Shown: one piece after another, positions 1-7,975 of the stretch
Numbering within the stretch: the stretch's first letter is position 1
How the letters are laid out: each line of letters starts with the position of its first letter
Source: Gammaproteobacteria bacterium
GTDB lineage: Bacteria; Pseudomonadota; Gammaproteobacteria; Pseudomonadales; Pseudomonadaceae
Assembly: GCA_903970465.1 (NCBI GenBank)
Contig: CAJCIO010000057.1
Location: forward strand, 1-47,639
Direction: 5' to 3'
Length of the DNA: 47,639 nucleotides
The notes under the pieces: model-generated
What the model was told of the DNA's origin: nothing
Database searches by the model: none
What the model saw: only the letters and a program-made list of their open reading frames with translations
Translations under genes and position numbers: made by a program

Positions 1-827
1 ATGGCAGCTCGCGCTTGCGGGCCGACGCGCCACACATGCAGGTCCGTGATAGCGAGTTTTCCGGTTTGATCCAACAACTCGCGGATTTCCTGCGCTACGT
101 GCTCGTCGGTCTTGTCCAGCAGCACTGCGGCGGTGTCCCTCATGAGCGACCACGCCCAACGGGCGATGACCAGCGCACCAACGATACCGATCAGCGGATC
201 CAGCCACACCCACCCCAGGAACTTGCCTGCCAGCAACGCGGCGATGGCCAGCACCGACGTGACTGCATCCGCCAGGACGTGCACGTAGGCAGATCGAAGG
301 TTGTTATCCGCACCATGGGCGTGTTCGTGATTATGGTCATGATGGTGTGCATGACCATGGTCGTGCCCATGCCCACCAGCAGACAGCAGCAACGCGCTGA
401 CGATATTGACGATCAAGCCGATCACCGCAATGAGGGTCGCGGTGCCGAACTGAACGGTCGTCGGCTCGAGCAAACGAATGACCGATTCGACGCCGATACC
501 CGCCGAAATCAAGCCGAGGATGAGCGCCGAGGCGAACCCACCCAGATCCCCTACCTTGCCCGTGCCGAAGCTGTAGGCGCCGTTGCTCGCATGCTTGCGC
601 GCAAAACCATAGGCCGCGGCGGTGATGCCCAAGGCGGCAGCATGGGTGGCCATATGGAAGCCATCAGCAAGCAGCGCCATGGAGCCGGTAATGTAGCCTG
701 CAGCGATCTCACCGACCATCATGACCACAGTCAACACCACGACCCACAGGGTGCGGCGCGCGTTTTGATCGTGGTCGATGCCCAGAAAGTCGTGGCTGTG
801 AACGTGATGTGATGCTGCGGTTTTCAT
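1..827 (-). CDS. dmeF: Cation diffusion facilitator, DmeF-like Co/Ni efflux (3' truncated by window)
   Basis: The reading frame opens with MKTAASHHVHSH at 827 and stays open to the left edge, so the C-terminus lies outside the window (275 codons seen). Visible are alternating hydrophobic membrane segments, the CDF-type metal-site stretch LLADGFHMATHAA in the second helix, a long cytoplasmic His-rich loop (about 25 residues of alternating H, G, D, encoded near 310-385), and the start of the cytoplasmic C-terminal domain (DLHVWRVG). CDF proteins export divalent metals from cytoplasm to periplasm by proton antiport. The His-rich loop and the RcnR-type repressor 7 nt upstream in the same direction point to cobalt/nickel (DmeF type) rather than zinc. 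The metal is inferred from context; the family is clear. Confidence 0.9.
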   Translation of the reverse strand, partial: MKTAASHHVHSHDFLGIDHDQNARRTLWVVVLTVVMMVGEIAAGYITGSMALLADGFHMATHAAALGITAAAYGFARKHASNGAYSFGTGKVGDLGGFASALILGLISAGIGVESVIRLLEPTTVQFGTATLIAVIGLIVNIVSALLLSAGGHGHDHGHAHHHDHNHEHAHGADNNLRSAYVHVLADAVTSVLAIAALLAGKFLGWVWLDPLIGIVGALVIARWAWSLMRDTAAVLLDKTDEHVAQEIRELLDQTGKLAITDLHVWRVGPQARAA

Positions 828-834
828 AGCGGCC

Positions 835-1110
835 TCATTTCCCATAGCGACGAATGGCTTCGAGAAGTTCGCCGGCACCTTTGGCGCGCTCTTCATCGGT
901 CAAGCCGGCCTTGGCGACATGCTCCCAGGCGTGGTCCTCGATGATTTCATCCAGCAAGCCGTTCATGGCACCCCGGGTGGCGGCCACCAAGTGAAGGGTC
1001 TTGGCACAGTCTGCGTCGCCTTCCAGAGCCCGTTCGATCGCCTGAACCTGGCCTGCAATACGCTTGACCCGTTTAAGCAATGCTTCTTTTCCCACCTTGG
1101 TGTGAGCCAT
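835..1110 (-). CDS. RcnR/FrmR (CsoR-superfamily) metal-responsive repressor
   Basis: This 91-aa all-helical DUF156-type repressor starts at MAHTKVGKEA. The open frame extends further upstream, but the family always begins here and a G6 tract 7 nt upstream can serve as ribosome binding site. The metal-site fingerprint is His3, Cys35, His60 and His64, the same set that binds Ni/Co in E. coli RcnR. A formaldehyde-sensing FrmR would lack His64. The gene is followed after 7 nt by the DmeF-like exporter, so it probably represses its own operon and releases DNA when Co or Ni binds. This matches the known dmeR-dmeF arrangement. The family call is sure; the metal rests on the residue pattern. Confidence 0.88.
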   Translation of the reverse strand: MAHTKVGKEALLKRVKRIAGQVQAIERALEGDADCAKTLHLVAATRGAMNGLLDEIIEDHAWEHVAKAGLTDEERAKGAGELLEAIRRYGK

Positions 1111-1113
1111 AGC

Positions 1114-1135
1114 ATACCCCCCTACCCTATATAGG
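1114..1135 (-). promoter_or_regulatory. Putative RcnR-type operator / -10 region of the metal efflux operon
   Basis: On the minus strand the sequence reads TATATAGGGTAGGGGGGTATG just before the repressor start. A G-tract flanked by AT steps is the hallmark of RcnR/CsoR-family operators. The TATATA next to it could be a -10 box. The G6 run (1117-1122) lies at Shine-Dalgarno distance from the ATG, so repressor binding could cover promoter and ribosome site together. Confidence 0.5.
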
Positions 1136-1232
1136 CGAGTATCATGCCCTGCTACCTGAGGTGATCGCAAGGACCGGCGGGGCCGTGATACTGCTGCGGC
1201 AATCATCGGCTTGTTGGGGCATACAAAGCCTG

Positions 1233-1853
1233 CTATTGCCCCTCGCCTTGCACCTTGTAAATCTCGGAAATCACCTGCTGCGTCGCCTCTTCGATCGTCC
1301 CTTCATTACGGCATAAAACCCACCCATTGTCCGCAACCGCTCGCTCGAACGCCTCGGTACACACGGCTTGCTCATCGAGTCGCTGGATTACGGTACTGCC
1401 CAGCCCTCGCGTCCGTGCGGCGGCCCGCGCCCACGAAATATCAGGGGCGGTGACCACCCCCACATGCAGGTCTGGTACCTGCACGTTCCGTTCGATGTTC
1501 AACCGCAGGATCTGTGCAAACGGGACTGACCGGCGGAACGCCGCGTCAGACGGGTACCAGCGATCAATCAGAATAATGCTGTCCGATGGCTGTTTGGTCA
1601 GCACGTGCTGGGAAATCCAGGCACGGCTATGGGCAAAGCGCTCACACACCGCCCACTCCAGGTCCTGGGAGGGATGTCTGACGAGCTGATTCACCAGGGC
1701 CATGGTTTCACCCCGATAGGGATCGCTTTTTTTCTCGCACAACCGGATGACCTTCTTGTTGGCCGCCCTCAGGTCTTTCGTCACGGCTTCCAACAGGGTG
1801 GTTTTACCGGTCCCTTTGGGCCCATCCAGAGCGATAAACAGCGGACGACTCAT
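1233..1853 (-). CDS. Thymidylate-kinase-like P-loop nucleoside monophosphate kinase
   Basis: The 206-aa product begins MSRPLFIALDGPKGTGKTTL; an in-frame GTG 21 nt upstream (1874) is the alternative start. The Walker A motif GPKGTGKTT is followed by a central DRWYPSD motif, equivalent to the DR(Y/W)xxS motif of dTMP kinases that contacts the acceptor nucleotide. Length fits the dTMP kinase family (200-215 aa). Sequence between motifs is unlike the housekeeping Tmk, so this is probably a paralogue acting on a nucleotide or a related small molecule; the substrate cannot be named. It lies 78 nt downstream of the PaaI-type thioesterase in the same direction. Confidence 0.7.
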   Translation of the reverse strand: MSRPLFIALDGPKGTGKTTLLEAVTKDLRAANKKVIRLCEKKSDPYRGETMALVNQLVRHPSQDLEWAVCERFAHSRAWISQHVLTKQPSDSIILIDRWYPSDAAFRRSVPFAQILRLNIERNVQVPDLHVGVVTAPDISWARAAARTRGLGSTVIQRLDEQAVCTEAFERAVADNGWVLCRNEGTIEEATQQVISEIYKVQGEGQ

Positions 1854-1931
1854 TATCCCGACAACCTGGTTCACATCGTTGAGCGCTATATAGCCAAGAC
1901 CGAGCTCCCGTTGGAGCGTCTGTATCGGACA

Positions 1932-2336
1932 TTACGTTTGCGGCATAAAGTAGGTCCCGGTGGCATGCGCGAGCACGACCGATGACCCTTCGGAATAAAG
2001 ACAGACTTCGCCGACCACTTGGGTCCTGCCCACCTTCAACAGTTTGCAGACCCCCAGGATGCCTTTGCTGGCGTCAGGCTTGTGCAAGAAATTGATCGTG
2101 AAGCTGGTCGTGACGGCCATAGGCACGATCCCGGCTTCACCAAGGATCGCGGCATATAAAGCGATGTCCGCCACCGCCATCAATACAGGCCCGGCGACCG
2201 TTCCGCCGGGCCGCAGATCAGCATCACCAATGGCGCGGAACACGGTGGCGCCGCGATTGCCAATGGCATGGATCGCGCAGTTGGCCTGGGGGAATTGAGA
2301 TGCAAAAAACGCTGCGACCTCCTCTTTCGTTGCCAT
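1932..2336 (-). CDS. PaaI-family hot-dog thioesterase
   Basis: This 134-aa protein has the single hot-dog fold layout of PaaI-type acyl-CoA thioesterases: the substrate-pocket segment LRPGGTVAGPVLMAVADIA, where the helix carries the catalytic acidic residue (ADIA), then SFTINFLHKP and a C-terminal strand set with VVGEVCLYSEG and VVLAHATGTYF. Such enzymes hydrolyse acyl-CoA esters in the cytosol. The substrate is unknown. A GGGGC stretch sits 7 nt before the ATG as a possible ribosome site. The kinase-like gene follows on the same strand and may be cotranscribed. Confidence 0.8.
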   Translation of the reverse strand: MATKEEVAAFFASQFPQANCAIHAIGNRGATVFRAIGDADLRPGGTVAGPVLMAVADIALYAAILGEAGIVPMAVTTSFTINFLHKPDASKGILGVCKLLKVGRTQVVGEVCLYSEGSSVVLAHATGTYFMPQT

Positions 2337-2668
2337 TGCGCTGCCCCATGGCTAGAGAGTTCTAGTAAATCCGGACGCATAAACCGCCGCTGTCTGACAG
2401 GACACTCTAGGTGGCTGAGCCAATACTTTCAATTGTTTATCAGGCAGGTAAAGGGTCGCGCTCCGAGAATTGGACCCCGGAATTTTCGCTCTGGAGTTGT
2501 CCAGTGAGCTGCCTCAGTAAAGTGCTAGCCGCAGGCGTAAAATCTTGCGGGCAGGACAGCCTGCTCGCTAGGGTCCCACGCCAGGCTTTGGACTGGCGAG
2601 GACCGTCATTTTACGTAACCTCATCCGTGCGTCACTGTGGCTGTCGATGCCTCAGTGGTGATAGCGAA
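2337..2668. other. Intergenic region with two small inverted repeats
   Basis: No credible gene is seen. CTAGA-GAGT-TCTAG (2352-2365) is a perfect inverted repeat 16 nt upstream of the thioesterase start and could be an operator. The stretch 2547-2568 (GCGGGCAGG-ACAG-CCTGCTCGC) is a hairpin with one mismatch resembling half of a Pseudomonas REP element. Neither is followed by a T-run, so neither looks like an intrinsic terminator. Confidence 0.4.
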
Positions 2669-3904
2669 TCACTCAGATACAATGCTCCGCGCCAACCCCG
2701 CGGCCCATGCTGCAGCCATTCCTTCCCCCACGGCGCTGAACTCGGGGTGATCGCAGCGATAATCCTCAAGCTCCGCCAGCGCACTGCGCATGCCAGACTG
2801 GACTCTGGCGAGCAAGTCATTGCAGCGTGCCTCCGTCAAGCCGCATGCACTGCGCCCAAACTGCACCAGCATCTTGCGCTTGGGCCAGGCCTTCGAGCCG
2901 CCCAGCAGCAACCCCATGATGTCGTTGCTGTTGTACACCGTGGTCGTCACCAGATCGTAGGCGGGGGCGAGCCAGATGTCGGCATCTTCGGCGCAGTTCT
3001 CGTAGAGCAACCCGAAATTTTTCAAATGCCCGTCGCCATTCTGGATACCGGCACTCAACGCCACCATCATGAAAAAGTCTTCCAGGGCCTTTGTAACACG
3101 GGCTGGGGTGACGAAAGACTTGATCAGTTTTGCGCAACCCTGATAACTGCCGTCGTACTTCTTTGCCGTCCCCCACCCTGACAGCACGCACAGGTCCTCG
3201 AAACCGAGGTAGGCGCTCTGACCGATATCGAAGCGCTTCAGCACCAGGAACTTGCCCTGCTGGCTTAGCTGGAACTCAGGCACCTCCAGCCCGCAATGCA
3301 GTGCTGCCCGCATGCAAAAAAACTCGTTGGCGGCCAACTGCGGAAAGTCCAGGTCGTTGAAGGTCTTTACCAGGTGCGTGGCGCCGCGCAGGGTCAGTCG
3401 CTCGATGTCCGGGCCGGCAGGGTCGACATCCCGCACCAGCACCTTGGGCTGAACGCCCGACACCCCGGAATACGCCGCGTACGTCTGCATCAGGTCATCG
3501 AACAGATCCTTGGCCCCGTCGTAGACCAGCAGTTCGGCGAGGTTGATGCCGGGTAGCGGCTCATCACCGACGTCATGGGCGATGCTGATGCGGCCCAGTT
3601 GGTGTGGACCGACGATGCCCAGCAATGAGAAGTCGTCAAAGCCGCGCACGGTCTTGCTGAAACGCCGCACGAGCTCATCCTTGAGATGCCCTTCAGGGAT
3701 GTGCATTTCGAACAGCGGATGAATGCCGTACTCCCAGTTGTAGCTCTCCAGGCGCACCGGCATCGTCAGTGACACGGCGTTTTCTTCGGCGACTGCAGGG
3801 TGATATGAAAAAACCGAATCTCGCTGTTTTTCCCCGCTGCGTCCCAGCGTGCCGGCATCCACGCCAGCGGCGCCGATATACAGCCGGTCACTTTGCCTAT
3901 TCAT
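2669..3904 (-). CDS. hipA: HipA-family serine/threonine kinase toxin
   Basis: The 411-aa product has the HipA kinase fold. The N-terminal HipA domain covers about residues 20-130. A phosphate-binding loop SGVQPK lies near 149-154, the nucleotide-binding lysine segment FLVLKRFD near 219-226, the catalytic loop NGDGHLKN near 289-296, and the metal-binding PAYDLV near 314-319 (the DFG-like Asp). All catalytic residues are present, so it looks active. HipA toxins phosphorylate a translation factor or aminoacyl-tRNA synthetase (GltX for E. coli HipA) and slow growth. Start ATG at 3904 has AGGA upstream and overlaps the hipB end by 8 nt, giving translational coupling. The actual target of this variant is unknown. 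Confidence 0.9.
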   Translation of the reverse strand: MNRQSDRLYIGAAGVDAGTLGRSGEKQRDSVFSYHPAVAEENAVSLTMPVRLESYNWEYGIHPLFEMHIPEGHLKDELVRRFSKTVRGFDDFSLLGIVGPHQLGRISIAHDVGDEPLPGINLAELLVYDGAKDLFDDLMQTYAAYSGVSGVQPKVLVRDVDPAGPDIERLTLRGATHLVKTFNDLDFPQLAANEFFCMRAALHCGLEVPEFQLSQQGKFLVLKRFDIGQSAYLGFEDLCVLSGWGTAKKYDGSYQGCAKLIKSFVTPARVTKALEDFFMMVALSAGIQNGDGHLKNFGLLYENCAEDADIWLAPAYDLVTTTVYNSNDIMGLLLGGSKAWPKRKMLVQFGRSACGLTEARCNDLLARVQSGMRSALAELEDYRCDHPEFSAVGEGMAAAWAAGLARSIVSE

Positions 3905-4142
3905 GGACGTTTCCTGATTTCAGTTCGTCGAGTGTCTTGCGTCGCCGCTTGGGCGTAGCCGTCAGTTCGTACCCCAGACCCTCGAGGATTGCCGCCACTT
4001 TGCGAAACCCCACCTCAGGGATGGTGTCGTTCTCTATTCCGGAAATAGTGGCGCGACTCATGCCATGCCGCTGCGCGAGGTCGCTCTGGGAAAGGCCCGC
4101 CTGCTTGCGCAGGTTTTTGATAAGAATACCTAACTGAGTCAT
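3897..4142 (-). CDS. hipB: HipB-type antitoxin, HTH XRE-family repressor
   Basis: This 81-aa protein carries one HTH_3 domain: LIKNLRKQAGLSQSDLAQRHGMSRA spans helices 1-3, followed by SGIENDT. The C-terminal tail is basic (TPKRRRK). I start it at MTQLGIL (4142), with TATAGGAT about 10 nt upstream; an earlier in-frame ATG at 4154 lies inside the promoter-proximal operator. HipB neutralises HipA and represses the operon. Two identical-format palindromes directly upstream (4150-4207) are the probable binding sites. The gene precedes and overlaps hipA, the usual order. Confidence 0.88.
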   Translation of the reverse strand: MTQLGILIKNLRKQAGLSQSDLAQRHGMSRATISGIENDTIPEVGFRKVAAILEGLGYELTATPKRRRKTLDELKSGNVHE

Positions 4143-4149
4143 AACGAAT

Positions 4150-4207
4150 TGCATCCTATATGATGCATCTTTTCACAAAAACGCTTTAATGCATCGTATT
4201 CGATGCA
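4150..4207 (-). promoter_or_regulatory. Paired hipBA operators (TGCATC-N6-GATGCA, two copies)
   Basis: Two 18-bp palindromes of identical format occur: TGCATC-CTATAT-GATGCA at 4150-4167 and TGCATC-GTATTC-GATGCA at 4190-4207. Their starts are 40 bp apart, close to four helical turns, so two HipB dimers would sit on the same DNA face. The second copy extends by two more paired bases on each side. The first overlaps the region just before hipB. E. coli HipB sites have the same architecture (inverted hexamer-like arms around a spacer) but a different sequence. Confidence 0.75.
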
Positions 4208-4342
4208 TTTGATATTGTCACTCACCGCCTGTCAAACCGATCACCCGCATCAATACCCACTATGCCCTTGAGTGGTTTTTCCTGCTCAGCCAACGCCCGT
4301 AGAGTGAGCCCCATGCACTTACCCACTCTTTGGAGCTCAACC

Positions 4343-4600
4343 ATGAAAACGCTACTTGCTCTTGGCCTGACCCTCACCGCGCTTGCGGCCACCAATGCCA
4401 TGGCCGTGCCACAGAACGTCGCCAGCCACGCGCAGATCGCCGTGGTTCAGGACGGCACCCGATCTGTACGCGATCTCAAACAACGAGTGGATGACGACGG
4501 TAGCGAACGGGTGATCGCCCGCCAGCATGCTGACGGTCAGACGCCGATCTACGTGGCTGAAGTCCGTCATGAGTTCGGTTCACGCTATCAGCGTTACTGA
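4343..4600 (+). CDS. Small secreted protein of unknown function
   Basis: This 85-aa protein starts at MKTLLALGLTLTALA with GGAG 8-9 nt upstream. Residues 1-22 form a clear Sec signal peptide ending in NAMA. The mature part is about 64 residues, rich in charged residues (SVRDLKQRVDDDGSERVI) and ends RYQRY, without cysteines. I do not recognise a domain. It is a single-gene unit: a good intrinsic terminator follows 19 nt after the stop, and the next gene is convergent. Probably periplasmic. Confidence 0.7.
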   Translation: MKTLLALGLTLTALAATNAMAVPQNVASHAQIAVVQDGTRSVRDLKQRVDDDGSERVIARQHADGQTPIYVAEVRHEFGSRYQRY

Positions 4601-4619
4601 TCGACGATGAAGTTAAATG

Positions 4620-4644
4620 GCCCGGCTGCTCAAGCCGGGCTTTT
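4620..4644 (+). terminator. Intrinsic terminator
   Basis: GCCCGGC-TGCTCAA-GCCGGGC followed by TTTT: a perfect 7-bp GC stem with a 7-nt loop and a U-tract, 19 nt after the small secreted protein. It lies between convergent genes. Confidence 0.85.
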
Positions 4645-4685
4645 CATATCCATGCGGGATGATCCCCGTTCTGCAACGCGACAAC

Positions 4686-6398
4686 TCAGGGCTTCTGGTC
4701 GTAGATAACGATCACCACCGAGCCCTTCTTGTAACGCTTGCCATCGCTGGGCAGCAGGTCCAGCTCCTTTTGCTCGTCGACGCCCTTGATGCGCATCGCC
4801 ACTCCCACGCTGCCTGCCCGGCGGGCGTTGATCAGCCACTGCTCTATACCCTCCAAGGGTACCGCCCGCCCTTGCGCATCGGGATAACGCAAGCCGTAAC
4901 GGGTCTCACCACCGGTGTTGTACAACGTGATGCCGGGATTACGCGTGCGCCATGCCAGTGCCGAGGCCGTGCCCAGTTCGTTACTCAACAGGCTATGGAC
5001 CCCCTGAAGCTCGGGCATGTGCTCGGCGATGAAGACATCCGGCGTCTGGTTGACCACCACGCTGGTTGGCAACGCAGCAGGCACTAGCGCCAGGACCACG
5101 CCCATCGCCATGGCCGGAGCGCCCCAGCCTCTCAGCGGCTGCCACACCGCCAATCCGTTCAACACGATCCAGGCGGCGATAGCCAGCAACAGCAACGCCA
5201 AGTGGCCCGGCTCATTCATGTAGATCGGCTTGGTGAACTGCAAGAAGGTGACCACTGCCAGGCCGACAGCGCCCACTGCTACGTTAAGCACAGCATTGGC
5301 GCGCAGCCCACGCGTGTGGCCCTCGCGGACCGCACCCGCCAAATGATGACCTAGCAACAGCCCCAACGGCAGCATGCACGGCATGATGTAGGACGGCAGC
5401 TTGCCCTTGGCGATACTGAAGAACACCAGGGGCAACAGGAACCACAACCAGAGGAACATCGTCGCCCGATTGCTGCGGGCCCTGAAGCCCTCGCTGAAAG
5501 CACCTGGCAGCAGGGCGATCCATGGCAGGCTGCTGACCAGCAGCAATGGCAGGTAGTACCACCAGCCCTTGGCGTGCTGGGCATCGTCACCGGAAAACCG
5601 GCGGACATGCTCGTCCCAGAAGAAATACCGCCAGAAGTCCGCTTCCTGGGCATGGATAGTCAAGGCCCAGGGCAACGCAATCAAAACCGCGACCACCACC
5701 GCGACGCAGCCAAATCGGACCAGTTCAAGCAACCGTCGCTGCCAGATCATGTACGGCAATGCGATCAGTACCGGCAACAACAAGGCCAGAAAGCCCTTGG
5801 TCATGAAACCCATGGCGCAGGCAACGCCCAGCACGCCCCAGGCGGCAAGCCTGGCACCAGGGCCGCGACTGTCAAAGGCGAACCACATCGCCACCCCGGC
5901 AAGGTTCATCCACAGCGTGAATTGCGGGTCGAGATTGGCGTAACCGGCACCCGCCGCAATCAGCGCCAGGCTCATGAACACCACTGCACAGGTAAAGCTG
6001 GTGCGCCAGTCGTTCCACAAGCGGCCTGCCACTGCATAGGCGAGCCACACGCTGAGCCCCATGCTCAGCGCCGAGGCTATACGCACCCCGAACAGGTTCT
6101 GGCCAAAGATGGCCTGGCCGGCGGCGATCATCCAATAGCCGGCGGCGGGTTTCTCGAAATACCGCAGCCCCATGAAATGTGGCGTCGCCCAGTGCCCACT
6201 CAGGAGCATCTCCTGACTGATTTGCGCGTAGCGCGTTTCATCGGGTATCCACAGTGCATGGAACGCCAGTGGTCCCAGGTAGAACAGCGCCAGCGCCAAC
6301 AGCAATATGGGCAATACCCAACGCTGTTGCATGTTTGATAGGCGAGTGACTCCTTTGGCTGGACAAGATTGGGGAGGTATAAGAGGGTGTAAAGACAT
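4686..6398 (-). CDS. ArnT-like lipid-A/undecaprenyl-phosphate glycosyltransferase (GT83, PMT superfamily)
   Basis: The 570-aa polytopic membrane protein shows the ArnT/PMT layout: first helix around residues 28-45, then the periplasmic loop with IPDETRYAQISQEML (the acidic DE pair at about 53-54 is the catalytic/metal motif), FEKPAAGYWM, about a dozen hydrophobic helices, and a soluble periplasmic C-terminal domain. ArnT moves 4-amino-4-deoxy-L-arabinose from undecaprenyl phosphate onto lipid A, giving polymyxin resistance; length matches (E. coli 550 aa). No other arn gene is nearby, so this may be an orphan paralogue with another sugar donor. Start ATG 6398 has AAGGA 5 nt upstream; an internal Met at 6332 is less well supported. 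Confidence 0.8.
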   Translation of the reverse strand: MSLHPLIPPQSCPAKGVTRLSNMQQRWVLPILLLALALFYLGPLAFHALWIPDETRYAQISQEMLLSGHWATPHFMGLRYFEKPAAGYWMIAAGQAIFGQNLFGVRIASALSMGLSVWLAYAVAGRLWNDWRTSFTCAVVFMSLALIAAGAGYANLDPQFTLWMNLAGVAMWFAFDSRGPGARLAAWGVLGVACAMGFMTKGFLALLLPVLIALPYMIWQRRLLELVRFGCVAVVVAVLIALPWALTIHAQEADFWRYFFWDEHVRRFSGDDAQHAKGWWYYLPLLLVSSLPWIALLPGAFSEGFRARSNRATMFLWLWFLLPLVFFSIAKGKLPSYIMPCMLPLGLLLGHHLAGAVREGHTRGLRANAVLNVAVGAVGLAVVTFLQFTKPIYMNEPGHLALLLLAIAAWIVLNGLAVWQPLRGWGAPAMAMGVVLALVPAALPTSVVVNQTPDVFIAEHMPELQGVHSLLSNELGTASALAWRTRNPGITLYNTGGETRYGLRYPDAQGRAVPLEGIEQWLINARRAGSVGVAMRIKGVDEQKELDLLPSDGKRYKKGSVVIVIYDQKP

Positions 6399-6740
6399 GG
6401 CAATCCTTGGGCGCTTGTTATGCAGTAGGAGCAGACAACTCTGCTCAGGCGCGCAGGCTAATCAGTACAGAGACAACTTCAACTAAATACTTGAAAATTA
6501 AACATTTTCTTACATTTTGACGACATAACCGCCTGGTGCGACGACCCGCGGCTGGATTCGATGACAAAACAATGGGAAAGGTGTTGGGCAGACCAGCACA
6601 GTTACCTCGATCAGCCTTGGCCAAGGATGCAGACGCTCAGGCCGAAGCGTGAACAAAGCGGGCAACCCCATCGAGCAGGAACCAACTTTCCCTACGCTTC
6701 CTCTAGATGAAAACCCCCTGCCGATAATGGATTGCCTCTC
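6399..6740. other. Divergent intergenic region
   Basis: This 342-nt gap separates the minus-strand ArnT-like gene from the plus-strand HAD gene and must hold both promoters. The part near 6470-6525 is AT-rich. I see no convincing palindrome, RNA gene or small gene in it. Confidence 0.4.
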
Positions 6741-7415
6741 ATGCGTGAAAAAACTTCGTTCATCTTCGATCTCGACGGCACCCTGACCGACAGCGTCTAC
6801 CAGAACGTCGCCGCCTGGAAGGAAGCCCTCGACGCCGAAAACATCCCGCTGGCCATGTGGCGCATCCACCGCAAAATTGGCATGAGCGGTGGCCTGATGC
6901 TGAAAAATCTTTCCCGGGAGACCGGCCTGAACCTGAGCGACGATCAGGCCCAGCGGCTGAGCGAACGTCACGGTGAAGCGTACAAGCGCCTGCAAAGTCA
7001 GATCATCGCCCTGCCCGGCGCTACGGATCTGCTGCGCACGCTGACTCAGGAAAACCTCAAGTGGTGCATTGCCACTAGCGGCGAAATGGCCACCGCCGAG
7101 ATCAATCTCAAAGTGCTCGGCATTAAAAGTCAGGACATCACCTTGGTCACCCGCGATGACGTCAAGCAAGGCAAGCCCGACCCCAGCCTGTTCATGGCTG
7201 GCGCCGACAAGATGGGCGTGCGGATCGAAGAATGCCTGGTGGTGGGCGATGCGATCTGGGACATGCTCGCGGCCCGGCGCGCCAAGGCCACGGGTATCGG
7301 GCTACTGTCGGGGGGCTACGATGTCAGCGAACTGGAGCGGGCCGGTGCGTTGCGGGTGTATGACGATCCCTTGGACCTGCTGAATCATCTGGATGAAGTG
7401 GCTTCGTTCGCATAG
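6741..7415 (+). CDS. HAD-superfamily phosphatase (phosphoglycolate-phosphatase-like)
   Basis: The 224-aa product begins MREKTSFIFDLDGTLTDS. Motif I is DLDGT (nucleophile Asp10, acid/base Asp12), motif II is ATSGE, motif III is the KQGKPDP lysine, and motif IV is VVGDAIWDM with the magnesium-binding aspartates. A helical cap lies between motifs I and II, as in the Gph/beta-phosphoglucomutase subfamily. It probably dephosphorylates a small phosphate ester in the cytosol; the substrate is not deducible. An in-frame TTG at 6732 is possible, but ATG 6741 places the strand before motif I at the usual distance. Confidence 0.85.
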   Translation: MREKTSFIFDLDGTLTDSVYQNVAAWKEALDAENIPLAMWRIHRKIGMSGGLMLKNLSRETGLNLSDDQAQRLSERHGEAYKRLQSQIIALPGATDLLRTLTQENLKWCIATSGEMATAEINLKVLGIKSQDITLVTRDDVKQGKPDPSLFMAGADKMGVRIEECLVVGDAIWDMLAARRAKATGIGLLSGGYDVSELERAGALRVYDDPLDLLNHLDEVASFA

Positions 7416-7513
7416 GGACACTCACAGCGGCTCGCTTGAGGGTCCAACTGCGCCCGTGGGCAAGTCGCCATGTTATGGTACCCGGCGTTTGGTTACCTAC
7501 CCTTGGAGAAACA

Positions 7514-7975
7514 ATGAGCCTGGAAACCGTCAAATCCTTCCTCGCGGCCAATGCCCCGGACCTGTCGGTCATCGAACTCCCTGAAAGCACCGCCACAGTG
7601 GCCCTGGCCGCGGCGGCGCACAACGTCGAACCCGGGCAGATCGCCAAATCGCTCTCGCTGCGCGTCAATGATCAGATCATCCTTATTGTCACCCGTGGCG
7701 ATGCGCGCCTGGACAACAAGAAGTTCAAGGCGCACTTCGGGGTCAAGGCCAAGATGCTCGACACCAACGATGTGCAAGAACACACCAGCCATCCGGTGGG
7801 TGGCGTCTGTCCATTCGGCTTGCCTGACACAGTGGCCGTGTACTGTGACGTATCCCTGCAAGCCTTTGACGAGGTGTTACCCGCGGGCGGCGCCGTCAAT
7901 GCCGCGGTGCGTGTGCCCCCGCAACGTATGGCTGAGCTGGTGAATGCCCAGTGGATTGACGTTGCGCAGGCTTGA
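7514..7975 (+). CDS. YbaK/ProX-type aminoacyl-tRNA deacylase
   Basis: This 153-aa YbaK/EbsC-fold protein begins MSLETVKSFL with GGAG 6 nt upstream. The catalytic lysine is Lys45 in QIAKSL, and the conserved glycine loop is GGVCPFG (96-102). Free-standing members of this family hydrolyse mischarged tRNAs such as Ala- or Cys-tRNA(Pro) in trans. Length is typical. Its 3' end overlaps the 3' end of the convergent small secreted protein by 80 nt. The exact aminoacyl-tRNA is not evident. Confidence 0.85.
   Translation: MSLETVKSFLAANAPDLSVIELPESTATVALAAAAHNVEPGQIAKSLSLRVNDQIILIVTRGDARLDNKKFKAHFGVKAKMLDTNDVQEHTSHPVGGVCPFGLPDTVAVYCDVSLQAFDEVLPAGGAVNAAVRVPPQRMAELVNAQWIDVAQA

Noticed and set aside
15..812. 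265-codon plus-strand frame at the left edge
   Set aside because: It lies opposite the CDF transporter, whose minus-strand frame gives membrane helices and a His-rich loop.
6510..7169. 219-codon minus-strand frame
   Set aside because: It overlaps the HAD phosphatase, whose four motifs are intact, and extends into non-coding sequence.
7416..7445. Inverted repeat GGACACTCA/TGAGGGTCC after the HAD gene as terminator
   Set aside because: 12-nt loop, one mismatch and no T-run; not convincing as a terminator.
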